From positions 19,079,813 to 19,143,812 of the forward strand of contig OZ024807.1 of the NCBI GenBank assembly GCA_964017045.1: a DNA stretch of 64,000 bases. The letters are read 5' to 3'. The DNA comes from Omphiscola glabra (lineage: Eukaryota > Mollusca > Gastropoda > Lymnaeidae). The translations under genes and the position numbers were made by a program. The notes under the pieces are model-generated. The model had not been told where the DNA came from and ran no database searches. It saw only the letters and a list, made by a program, of their open reading frames with translations. Of the stretch, positions 10,567-21,540 are shown piece by piece (positions within the stretch are counted from its first letter, which is position 1; every line of letters starts with the position of its first letter).

Positions 10567-11602
10567 TATTGCCTTTCATACAAAAAGTAGGGTCAACTTT
10601 TTAAGATATTTTACCTGCCTTATAGTTGGAGAAATACCGTATTCGGTTATTAGACTGGCGCATAATTGCATTAAATAAAATGTAATTAATTACCATTAGA
10701 ATTACATTACCTATTTTTGTAATTATCTACAATTTCCATTACTTCATTCAAAAGTGTATTTAATTACCATTACAATTTACTCCACAATTGACCTGTAATT
10801 ACAATTTCATTTTTTACTTACAACATTTTTATATTGGGAATTTTTTTTAATTAGCTTCATTAACTTAAAAAATCAACATTGTTTTGTTAAGACATATTTC
10901 CTTTTACTTTTACAGTGCAGTAACATGCACATTACTTGGAACCAGCTTTTGGATTTTATTGCTATACAAGAAAGTCAGAGAAATTCTTTAAATGATTTTA
11001 CTGTATATCTGAATAAACAATCATATATTGTAACAGTCCTTAAAAAATTCAGTGATTGTGTGTGTGTATGAGCAAGTATGACATAATGTACATTATAATT
11101 TTCAGCTTGCTCATACTTGGAGACAAAATGTATGTCATATTGAGTCAAAGTACTATACGAGTATGTTGTATACCATGATACTATATTCATAAGGCTGTGA
11201 TCTGCTATTCAGTATGTTCACTTTTACTCTTAAAATAAACATTTACTGAGCAATTAAAAAAGGACAAATACTAATTACAGTAATTATAAATAAAATGTGT
11301 TATTAATTAAAGTTTGTATTAATTATCTCAAGAATGTCTGTCATTTTGCATAAGATTGTGATCTCAAAGGCTGTATTACTATCTAATTATACTGTACAGG
11401 AAACTGCACTAACACAGCACTACACCGTTGATCACAAACTCCAGCTTCTAGAGAACATGTGTCAAACTCGTGGTACTTTTTCCTCACGACTAACATAGAA
11501 TTAGGGCGATGGCTCTAAGAAGAAAGAAACAATATCGCTGCGAACATCAAAGCTCTTTGATGTGATCTTCGCTCGAGTTATCATGTTTGCAACGGTAATC
11601 AG
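10567..11602. other. AT-rich stretch without recognisable gene
   Basis: Interior of the inserted block. Long runs of AATTACCATTACAATT-type sequence at 10680-10810. No splice-bounded coding pattern seen on either strand. Confidence 0.5.
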
Positions 11603-11682
11603 ACAAAACGACAAGTGACAAAACGATAAGTGACAAAACGACAAGTGACAAAACGACAAGGTAACAAAATGACAAGGTTTGG
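11603..11682. repeat. Short array of the GACAAAACGACAAG minisatellite
   Basis: Five units in the orientation of the left arm, followed by GGGTTAGGGTTAG, a short telomere-like run too brief to mean anything. Confidence 0.7.
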
Positions 11683-12012
11683 GGTTAGGGTTAGTCTGAT
11701 AACCCAATTCCGTTTTTCCCCAACTATAAGGCATGTTAAATATCTAAAACAGTTTACCATATTTTATTGTATACAAGACAGTGTTTCCAAACCTTGTTTG
11801 TGCCATGCCCCACTTAAGCCTTTCTAAAATTCTTATGCCCCCCATGTAACTTATTCATAATTTTTAATATTAAAAAATACGGTTTTTCACTAAAGAAGTT
11901 TTAATGAAATTGGTGAAGAAACATAATAAGTAAATTTTCAAAACATATATGAAGCACTGACATTCAAGTATGACATACTTTTAATGAAAATTGTTTCTAT
12001 ATTATTTTAATT

Positions 12013-12190
12013 ACTAGCGAGAACCCGCTCAATGAAAAAAGTGTTTGTGTTTTAATTAAGTTTTAAAGTAATTTTTAAATAGAAAATATTTATTGTTTTT
12101 TTTCATCTAGTGCGTAAACAAATAAATTAGAAGTTTTTTCAACGCGTGAGCAGGCAACATATAGCTGTCCACGTGAGAAGCGTGTATTTT
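12013..12190 (-). mobile_element. Helitron 3' end with helicase C-terminus
   Basis: On the minus strand, bases near 12175-12135 encode FSRGQLYVACSRVEK, the C-terminal motif of Pif1/RecD-type helicase in Helitron RepHel proteins. A stop follows 13 codons later. About 110 bases further on the sequence ends ...TCTCGCTAGT, matching the Helitron CTAG 3' terminus. The upstream part (to about 12700) is Helitron-like but not translatable. Confidence 0.6.
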
Positions 12191-12796
12191 AGAAATTTAG
12201 TCCACACACTTGTAGCGATTGATCCACCCACGCAGTAGCTCTGTTTTAAATTATATTTAGATAGCTCAAATATTTATTATTTTTAAAATAAGTCCCCCGG
12301 CCCCAAACGTAAAATTTTAAAATGGTTGAATTTATGTCACACACAGACTGAAATGTCGTTTGTATTTGATTGATTTCTAGCCACCCATGCAATAGCACTG
12401 AATGAAATTATATTTGTATAGCTCATATAAAAAATAAATAATTTGGGGCTTCGGCCCGAAAATGAATATTTCTAAATGGATAAGCTAATTCAGAAACCAT
12501 TGGTGCCCACAACAACTTACCAAAGTTTTATAGCAATCGGATGTATGGTATAGGAACGCATACGAAAATTATATTTAGCTCATAAAAGGGGTGAAAAAAA
12601 ATTTAGGTCCCCGGTTCCAAAACGGAATATTGTAAAATGTGTGTAATAATTCAGAAACATTTGCATTTTTTTACAATTCATGCAATTTTCATCACTTTGG
12701 ATTGATGTTATAGAAGCACATAGGGGATATACTTATATATGTATAGATATAGTTTACCGAATTAAGATAACTTTTTTGCAATTATTCAAGGATGAT

Positions 12797-13400
12797 ATAT
12801 CTGTCTGTCTGACTGTCTGTCTCTCTGTCATTCTGTCTGTCTCTCTGTCTCTGCCTGTCTCTATGTCTGTCTGTCTGTCTCTCTGTTGCTCTGTCTGTCT
12901 CTCTGTCTCTGCCTGTCTATATGTCTCTCTGTCTGTTTCTCTGCCAGTCTACATGTCTCTCTGTCAGTCTGTCTCTCTGTTTCTATGTTTGTCTCTCAAG
13001 CTGTCTCTCAGTCTGTTTCACTGTCAGTCTCTGTCTCTCTGTCTATCTCTCAGTCATTATGTCTATCTCTCTGTCTGTCTGTCTGTCTCTCCTTCTGTCT
13101 CTATGTCTGTCTTTCTGTCTGTCTCTCTGTATGCCTTTCTGTCTGTCTCTCTGTCTACATCTCTGTCTGTCTGTTTGTCTCTCTGACTGTTTCTCTTTCT
13201 GTCTCTCCTTCTGTCTCTCTGTCTGTCTGACTGCCTGTCTGTTAGTCTGTCTGTCTGTTTATCTATCTACCTATCTATCTATCATCTACCTATCTACCTA
13301 TTTACCATCTATTTGCCAACCTACCTACCTGCCCACCTACCTACCTACCTACCTAACTACCTACCTACCTATCTACCTATCTACCAATCCAGCTACTATC
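12797..13400. repeat. CTGT/CTAT/CTAC tetranucleotide microsatellite
   Basis: Degenerate (CTGT)n and (CTCT)n to about 13260, then (CTAT)n and (CTAC)n. Open frames of Ser-Leu-Cys-Val repeats here are artefacts. The array resumes at 13562-13840 beyond a MITE. Confidence 0.9.
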
Positions 13401-13402
13401 TA

Positions 13403-13559
13403 CAGACCTGTTTACCCTCACAATCTTAAAATCGTACAATTTCATCACAAAATCGTTCAATACATTCTCTTAATAGTAAAAAAACCCACTCAGTATATAT
13501 AATGTATACACATAAAAATCGTACATTGTACGCCAAAATCGTAAGAGTAAACAGGTCTG
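13403..13559. mobile_element. 157-bp MITE inserted in a tetranucleotide repeat
   Basis: Inverted ends CAGACCTGTTTACCCTCAC and, at the right, the complement of CAGACCTGTTTACTCTTAC. TA at 13401-13402 and 13560-13561 is an exact target duplication. Inside are ATCGTACAAT-type phrases in inverted order. Confidence 0.75.
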
Positions 13560-13561
13560 TA

Positions 13562-13840
13562 TCTATCTACCATATATCTATCTATCGACCTATCTCCCTA
13601 CCTACCTACCTACATATCTATCTACCTACTTACCTACCTACCAACCTACCTGCCTACCTACCTTACTACCTACCTATCTATCATCCATCCATCCATTCAT
13701 CCTCTCACCCATCCACCATTCCATCCATCCATCCTTTCATACATCCATCCATCCATCCATCCGTCTAGCTATCTTTTATCTACATCTCTATCTATCTATC
13801 ATCTATCTGTGTATTTGTCTGCCTGTCTGTCTGTCTTTCT
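13562..13840. repeat. CTAC/CATC tetranucleotide microsatellite
   Basis: Continuation of the array on the right side of the MITE; (CTAC)n passes into (CATC)n and back to (CTAT)n. From 13860 to 14400 I see only AT-rich sequence. Confidence 0.9.
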
Positions 13841-14409
13841 ATCTCTATATCTAATAAAATCTCTATTTTTAAAATTAAATTTTCACTTATGTACTTGATA
13901 TCCCCGGGGATAATTATGAAATTATTTTTATGTTTTGTTAAAGTCATTGATTTTCTTAATTGGTTAACATATGTTCATATGTAAAATGAGAATATAGCTT
14001 CTTTTTTTTACAACTGTAATGTTATTGGATTGAAAGATATTGTCATACAAGTAAAAATGCATGAACTCAATTTCCTACATCGATATAAATGTGTCGAAGA
14101 AGGTTAATTATTGATCAAATTTATTCTGAGGCTTATCTTGTGCTGCACTGGTTAAAATGAACGTGTAGTGTATAATGGGCTACACAGAAATCATCCACTG
14201 GATTGTAGCACCCTTACTTACGCATACGATTTTTTTTTTGAATTTAATATGCTTATTTCTTATCTAGATCAGTGATAAGTGCATTAAAAAAGCTATTTAA
14301 CTATTTAGTTTTGCTACACCAATTTATTAAAAGGCATATTCTTATTAAAATTATTTTTAAATATAGAGTTTTTACTACTTTATAAATTTCATAAAAGTTT
14401 ATTTTTGGA

Positions 14410-15165
14410 ATGAATAAAAAGTACAAGACTTCATCGTCCTTTGGCTTGCAAATCAGTGCAGAAAAGACAAAAATGATGACGAATAGCACTGATGGCATCA
14501 CCACTGAAATTAAGGTCGGGGAGGAAAGATTAGAGACAGTTGGCAGCTTCAAATACCTCGGAGCAATAGTATCGGAACAAGGCTCCAGGCCCGAATTAAT
14601 GGCCAGGATTGCGCAGACCACGACAGCACTCAAGAGCTCAAGAAAATATGGAACGACAAAAATATAGCCCCCAGCACCAAAATCAGGCCGATGCGCTCAT
14701 TAATCTTCTCCATTTTCTTATATGCCTTTGAGTCCTGGACATTAACAGCAGAACTTGAAAGGAAAATAAAGGCGATGGAGATGAGATGTTACAGAGGCAT
14801 TCTTGGCATCTGCTATAGAGACCACATCACCAATGAGCAAATAAAAGAAAGGATACGTCTGGCAATTGGACAATACGATAACCTCTTGACGTCTGTTAAA
14901 AAGCGCAAACTTGAGTGGTATGGCCACGTGATCAGAAAACAAGGGCTCGCCAAAGAGATCTTGCAGGACACTACTAGAGGAGGGAGAAGAAGAGGAAGAC
15001 AAAGAAAAAGATGGGAAGATAATATCAAAGAATGGACTGGATTACAACTAGGCGATGCTATGCGTAGGGCAGAAGACCGAGAGGAATGGAGAAGAATAGT
15101 GTACATGTCTTCAGTGGCGCCCCAACGATCGAAGGACTACGGGACCTGATGATGATGATGAAAAA
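14410..15165 (+). pseudogene. LINE reverse transcriptase C-terminal end
   Basis: Two overlapping frames, broken near 14665 by a frameshift. They carry the typical phrases GLQISAEKTKMM, FKYLGAIVSE, then LYAFESWTLTAELERKI, RKLEWYGHVIRKQGLA, GGRRRGRQRKRWEDNIKEW and a final PQRSKDYGT. These are the post-RT and C-terminal part of a jockey/RTE-type non-LTR element. It ends with a short (TGA)n tail, usual for RTE-like copies. It is 5'-truncated, with no endonuclease. Confidence 0.85.
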
Positions 15166-15169
15166 GTAC

Positions 15170-15884
15170 AAACTTATTAAATGTTAAAAATACAGAGCTA
15201 AATTAGTATTTAAGTTTAGCAATTTAAAAAGCAATCAATGCTCTTTATTAATTTTACTTATAAGAAGGGGAATGTACATTATCAGTTTTGTCACGCTCTT
15301 TTATTAAATCAGAGAACTTTGAGCTTTGGCTAAATAGGCAATTCGCACTATGACGTCATTTGCGTGATTATTTAGAACTAATTAATTTAAATTTTATTTC
15401 GCCTTATTGACAACGCGCTAAAGAACGCACAAACAACAACTGGTGTTTAGGTTTTCCCGATACATGTGATTACTGTGTATTTCTTTGATCATATTTTTTC
15501 TATTTAATTTTTTTTTCATAAATTTTAAAATGCGTAAGATAGTTCCTTTGTTGTTTCTTTATATGTATTTGTAATTTATAATAATAATACTTAAACTTTT
15601 GCTAAAATTAAAGCGGAAATATAATATTTTGTGCGCATGTAAATTTATCCAATTTCCGTAAAATAATAGAAAATAACTATGGTTGTTTTTAAGAGTCCGA
15701 ACGTATCAAAATATGTTCGGCTCTTTGGTGTTATGTCCCTATAGCTCATTCTTTTAAATATAAGTAATAATGTATTGTTTAATTTTAGTGAGATGTTTGT
15801 GTTTTCAAGTTCTAGATAGCTCATTTTCAAATTGCCCCCCTGTTAGACGTGGGCCCCACGTTGGGAAACACCGATGTAAGTCAT
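15170..15884. other. AT-rich stretch without recognisable gene
   Basis: Between the LINE tail and the right arm of the inserted block. Only the hAT-like end at about 15830-15876 stands out. Confidence 0.5.
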
Positions 15885-16055
15885 TAAAGACGGTGGAAAC
15901 GTTGGCGTTGAAAACTTGTCGTTTTGTCACCTTGTCGTTTTGTCACCTTATCCTTTTGTCACTTTGTCGTTTCGTCACATTTTCGTTTTGTCACATTGTC
16001 ATTTTGTCACCTTGTCGTTTCGTCACATTTTCGTTTTGTCACATTGTCGTTTTGT
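15885..16055. repeat. Right inverted arm: GTCGTTTTGTCACCTT minisatellite
   Basis: About nine units of the complement of the left-arm repeat, preceded by AAGACGGTGGAAACGTTGGC, the inverse of the left-arm tail. Confidence 0.8.
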
Positions 16056-16061
16056 CATGGA

Positions 16062-17800
16062 ACCAAAAGAAAGATATGTTGGTCAGTAGTACTTTTATTG
16101 GGGGTCGAGCATGGATATTCACTTCAAAGTGTTGCGCACCAAAGGATGTTTCTTGTTCGCGATGAATATTGTGTGTTTTTGTTTAAAAAATAGTTTTGTT
16201 GATGAAAGTTTTTGGCGCCATATGGCATGTGGCGTATTCATGGCGTCGTCTTTATATTTCTGTGACGTAGTGTTTATTCTATCTCTGAGTACGTGGTATA
16301 TGTCTTGCAAATGCTGTCTGAGCATTGAGTGAAAATAATTGTGTATATTTTATTCAATAGCAAGCTGCTTGCATTATTTTACGACAAGATGATAGAGAAG
16401 CTTGGATTAAAGCTTAAGCGGTTCTAAAATAGGACTTGTCTTTGTCTAGAAAGAATGCCAAATGACAGGGGAGTAAAGAGGGTGCATCACCAAAACTCCT
16501 GAGGAAACTGGCTTTAAGGCAGTTTAGATGGATGGATGATGTGAAAAAAGATCTAAGGCAGCAGGGAATCCAAGCAAGCAAAAGTAAATCATTAGTTAGG
16601 TCTGAATGAAAGGAATTGATTAGGAAAGCCAAAGCCCTACATGGACTGTAGTGACACAAGTATGGATGATGTGTTAATCAGATTACGACATATGAGCATT
16701 TGAATAAATTTGACGTGCAAAGCCCAATTATTAGGTACGCATCAAGGAATAGGAAAATATTTTCATGGTTGACAATTTGTTTCGGAAATACGTAATTGTT
16801 ATTCAAGAGGAACCGAGATTAAACAAAGTTGGCAGAACAATTTCCAAGAGAAATTTAATAAGACTTCATCATTTAACATGACTATGCCGTCTACTGTTCC
16901 GTGAATTCGACGTTCTGGACATGTCCTTTCTCCTCGAAAGGTGATGTCTAGTCGTCCAATAAGTAAACGCGACTTTCGTAGGAAACTATACATACTATAA
17001 AATTATCTAAATCCTCGTACACTATAGGACAGTATGTTTTACAATTAAGTAATATTTACGAGCGTATCCTTCCTCCTCTCAAGTTGTCCATTCTGTGTCC
17101 TTTACGAAAATCAACCTATATGACACCATGTCGTTGAACAATCGTAAGCATCATCCATTTTATTATCGAGGATCTTCATCTTAGGCTTCGTAGAAAGTTT
17201 GCATACATTCTAGAAAACATGTGATTGACTCTATATCCAACCAGGTGATGGTCTAACAGACTTCCTCTCCGACAGATCGAAGCAGTAAAAAAAATCATGT
17301 AGCCGTGTTACTTGGTGCCATCTTGTTAAATCTTTCTCGAAATCGTCCTGACACTTATTTCAAAATGGTCCCATTGGCGAACAATTACGTATTAGTGAAA
17401 CTATTGGTCAAATAAAGGTAAGTTTTCATCCATCGAGAGAACAGTCTAAAACTATAATTTCAACATAATTATGTTCCTCTTTATTACCAGGAATACGTAG
17501 CATTTGGAGCGATGCATCGTTAACAAACACATATGCGCGATTAAGATAATTGAGTTGCAGTATTGTTTCAATTGTCGCTCATTGTATTAATAAACATAAA
17601 TTAACACAAAACTTTACAAACCGTGTCTATCACCACCATCGCCTGCCTTTGAATCCGTCAGTTGTCCTAAAACGATTTGCACCACTCAGATGCACTTCGA
17701 ACCCCAATGAAGAAAACAATGTTATGTTTTATTTGGTTTTAATAAATCGTACACATTTATTCCTACTATGTCACTATCTTAATAAGAACAATAATTAATC
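16062..17800. repeat. Segmental duplicate: upstream flank of gene A
   Basis: Aligns by eye with 31600-33020 (upstream of B) and 42660-43620 (upstream of C); shared phrases include TGTTGCGCACC, CAGATTACGACATAT and CACCATCGCC. TGACGTA occurs at about 16262. This is probably the original promoter-side flank of gene A, now separated from exon 1 by the inserted block. Confidence 0.65.
16395..16672 (+). pseudogene. Degenerate LINE 3' end
   Basis: Frames with several stops still read ERMPNDRGVKRVHHQNS and, later, AKALHGL-like KPKPYMDC, the tail of a jockey-type LINE protein. The paralogous flank at 31850-31920 lacks it, so it inserted after the duplication. Confidence 0.55.
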
Positions 17801-18640
17801 ACGCAGCTATGAATACATTTAACTAAAGAAACATGATGTAACATACAATGTAACAAGTCATGCTGATAAAATCACAATACCGACTCATTTGTGAACAGTT
17901 TTATGTTATTGAAGTTGTGTGGATTTGTTAATGATTCAAATAGTAAGTAATTAGAAACAAAGCTGACACTCCTTTCAATTAAGTAATTCAAACTATGAGG
18001 TCACAAGAAATCAAACTCACATCGTTCAACAGCTTAATTGCAGTAGTTCTAAGATTAATATATCTGACCCCCGGTAATACTCATAACTTATTTTTTTTTT
18101 TTAAATCGTAATGTCTTGTTCTAGTTTATTGCACCTGTTAAAACCTATCAATTAACATTGTGATTATAAAATGTTATTTATAGACTATGAAATATTGTAA
18201 AATTCTTTTAACACCTTGATGTAGATTGCTTACATACAATTAATCATGGAATTACATTTGTAATAGTATGATAGCTATTAAAACTACACATAATTGTCTT
18301 CAAAACATCTATTCGTCTTTTAGACATACTCTTGTTTTGTCAATCATGCCAAAATTTCATTTATTGTATTCGTGATTTAAAAAACTTAAATATAAAGTAT
18401 CATCCACATGTGCCTTCTAATCCTTATTTGAAGCACAAAACAGTATATTTATTGATTTTATTATTATTATTATTATTTTAAATATAAAACAAATAAAATA
18501 TTGATAAAAGATAAAATTCCTTAAAAATATATGTTTTAAGTGAAAAAAGGGAAACTCCAAACAATTTCATATAAAAGATTAATTATTAAGAAATAGCAAT
18601 TCATATATCTTTAGAATCGTCGGTACTTTATCGCCATTTC
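17800..18640. other. AT-rich stretch without recognisable gene
   Basis: No coding pattern, no repeat beyond short poly-A/T. Partly alignable with 33020-33500. Confidence 0.4.
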
Positions 18641-20054
18641 CCCCATTCGCCTTTCATTGATCCGAAACCGAAAGTTGTGCGTCACGAAAACACAAGAGCA
18701 ACTAACAAAAAGTGTCAACATAAATACAGCTGTGCATGAACTAGGTCATCCAGTCACCATCTTACACATTGTTCCTGATAAAGATGGACTTGGAAACAGA
18801 CCCAACAAACCTCCTAAATAACGCAATGTTTATAACAGGGTGACATGCAGAGCGACAAATACCTTCCCTCAGGGGCTCCCAAACCTCTTTAAGAATAGCC
18901 CGTGACAGCCGTTTGTAATCGGCTGTCCTAGCCATTTATGTTTATAAAGTAAGGGACACCAATATACGCAGGAAAGATTGTCGCGTGTGTTGGAGTAGGT
19001 TTATTATTAGCTGGTAGCGAGTGGTTCAACTTGCTTCGAGTTTAAGTGCTCCAGTTGGTGTGTGTGTGTGTGTGTGTGCGGAGGGGAGGAGGCTTGAATG
19101 CATTACCTTCGTCTTGGGTGATGACACCACAACTGGTGTGAGTGAGTGGGCCACCTGTTTTAGGGGTGTGTGCTTCAATGGTATCGAGGGCTAATGTGCT
19201 CTTTGTATAAAGGACAAGTGCGCCAGTTGTGTTCGGGGGCAAAAGCAACTCTCATTTCGAGGGTATCATCCTTGAAGCCCCATTGAAAGCCGTGTTGGTC
19301 ATTTGCCAGCTATTAAGATCTTTTTGAGTTGGAAAAATCCCGTGGTAGAAGCCCTGAGAAACGAGATAATGACTAGTGTTAATTGTCCTTTTTTGGATGT
19401 TAGACAGAACAGCAAACAGAGCAAGAGGCGGAGATGATATGAGGAAGCCTAAACTCTTTTAAATTGATTTTATGAGTGAGTGCGCTTTAGAAGCTGCCAC
19501 GCATGCCCAAATACTTTGACTTTTGCTATTTAAATTTGATGAGGCTTGATCGTATGTAACAAAATCCTCCAAACAAGCTAACCGCGCGCTCTAAATTGTG
19601 TTAAAGGAAGTTTTTGTGGGGTTTAATAAAAAAATCACAGGGTTGATATTCTTTGTGTTTGCCTGCTTTATACATGTTCTTTCGGTTTGCGTAAGCTCTA
19701 CAGTCTCCGACAAAACAGAAGCTTTTTTTTTTATAAAGGGGAGACAATTTAAGATATTTGTAATCGAATACAGACTCTATTTTCGTGATAATACGGTAGA
19801 CAACTCTTATCGACTGATTAAGTACACTATAACATACTCTCGATATGATTAAATTAATTTAAAACCAAAATTGAAAATTAGGAAGAAATACTTTCTTTTC
19901 ATTGTATTGCTTTATGAAACTCAAAGCTCTTTTATATGTTTGAACACGAAGATTATGAGCAGCAAAATTCTCATTATATCTACGGAACTTTTTTTATTGC
20001 TCTTCAAAAACCAAACATTATTTAGTCATCTATATAAGACGTCTTACATCTATT

Positions 20055-20212
20055 TGTAGGAAGAGGAAGGAGGGGTAGGAAGGGGAAGGAGGGGTAGGAA
20101 GGGGAAGGAGGGGTAGGAAGGGGAAGGAGGGGTAGGAAGGGGAAGGAGGGGTAGGAAGGGGAAGGAGATGTAGGAAGGGGAAGGAGGGGTAGGAAGGGGA
20201 GGGGGCGGGAAA
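20055..20212. repeat. 19-bp homopurine G-rich minisatellite
   Basis: About eight units of GGGGAAGGAGGGGTAGGAA. The plus strand is almost pure purine with regular G4 runs, so G-quadruplex or triplex formation is possible. Confidence 0.85.
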
Positions 20213-21384
20213 TCACGTACATGTATTTGTGACGATGCATTCCGACATTTAAATTTTGTGACAAAGTTGTATTAAGTTGGTCTAGTATTTGGCGGTTACC
20301 CTCTTATGTTAGGTGATACGGCAATGGAGATTTTGGATGTTAGTAGGGGGAACGCCTTACATAAGGTCAAATAATGTTTCAGAGAGTAATTTGGGATGGG
20401 ATTAATTTTCAGAGGATACGCATGAAAAGTAGTGGTATATTTTTTTTGACTTCGAGACTCCATTGAAAAAAAAAAGTTTATATAACTCAAAATAAATCCA
20501 AATGATCATCTTTTTGTGTGTTGTAGTTATTCATATTTATTAATTTAAGTATGATTCGAAATACTATAAAAAAAAACAATTAATAACAACTTTAAAATCT
20601 TTAGAAATCAGTATTGTAATTTTACTATATATTTTTTTTTAATACAAATGTTAAACTTACTACTACTTAATTTTTCTTTAATTTTTTTTTTACATATAAT
20701 GGACTTGTAATGTTTATACAATTTATAATATATTGATTATTTAGAGAAAATTGGTATAAGTTAATTAACTACATTTTAAAATGTATACATATGGTATATA
20801 TTAATAATATTAATTTAATAACTGAGGAATTTAACATTTATGATAAAAAAAAGCAAATAATATAAAATAATGTGTCTTTATCAGATTTATCAGATTATAT
20901 TTAAATATATTGGACGTTTCCTAATTGTAATTATTACCTCCTTTATATAAGTCAGTGATTTTTTTAAAACTTCTGGTCAGAAGGGATTTAAAATATATTT
21001 TAGTGCATAGAAGTATAACTATTTTATGATCAGAAGGAATATTTCCATGAACATTTATGTAATAGGGTGTAAAGCGGCCAAAGACTCAAAAAATATTCTG
21101 CTAGAAAACCGGCACTAGATGATGTACCACTTATTTTGATGTTAACTTTAGATATTAAAATTCATGACTAATTGTGTATCTTGATAAGCAAACTGTAATT
21201 ATACATTTTTGAAAACATATTAAAGAAAAACCAAACCAATTTTTAATTGTAAGTCGTTCCTACCACACATTTTAATAAAGTTAATAATTATTTTGAGCAA
21301 TGAGAAATGACAACAGTAAAAGAAAGACATTATAATTTGTTAAAGCACACTCAAACATAATAATAATCTACTTTGAGTACTGTA

Positions 21385-21540
21385 TGACTGTAGCCACTGT
21401 ATGACTTTCAAGGTTAGCCCCTGTATGACTATCAAGTTGAGCCAATGTATGTCTAGGAAGTTGAGCATTCGTATGATTGTCAAGTTGAGCCACACTATGA
21501 CCAGCAAGTTGAGCCACTGTATGACTATTAAGTGAATTAA
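21385..21540. repeat. 24-bp minisatellite
   Basis: Six imperfect copies of GCCACTGTATGACTATCAAG plus TTGA. Absent from the paralogous flank of gene C. Confidence 0.75.

Larger units (their letters stand above)
11779..15876. mobile_element. Possible hAT ends bracketing a transposon nest
   Basis: CAGTGTTTCCAAACC at 11779 and GGGAAACACCGATG ending at 15876 are inverted and hAT-like (CAGTG...TTTCCCAACC). Both are followed inward by G/C-run phrases (GCCCCAC). No matching 8-bp duplication was found, so they may belong to two different elements. Confidence 0.35.
9607..16055. mobile_element. Foldback-like composite element with inverted minisatellite arms
   Basis: The left arm (9607-9868) is an array of TGACAAAACGACAAGG units followed by a unique tail matching CTTCAAC...AACG..TCCACCGTCT. 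The right arm (15885-16055) is the same material inverted. The 4-mer AACC sits outside both ends. Paralogous flanks at 31500-31600 and 42580-42670 are uninterrupted, so this about 6.4-kb block is an insertion upstream of gene A's first exon. Long inverted arms built of tandem repeats are the mark of foldback elements. No foldback transposase is visible. Confidence 0.5.

Noticed and set aside
11684..11700. Telomere-like GGGTTAGGGTTAG
   Set aside because: Only two units, within transposon sequence; no sign of a telomere or interstitial array.
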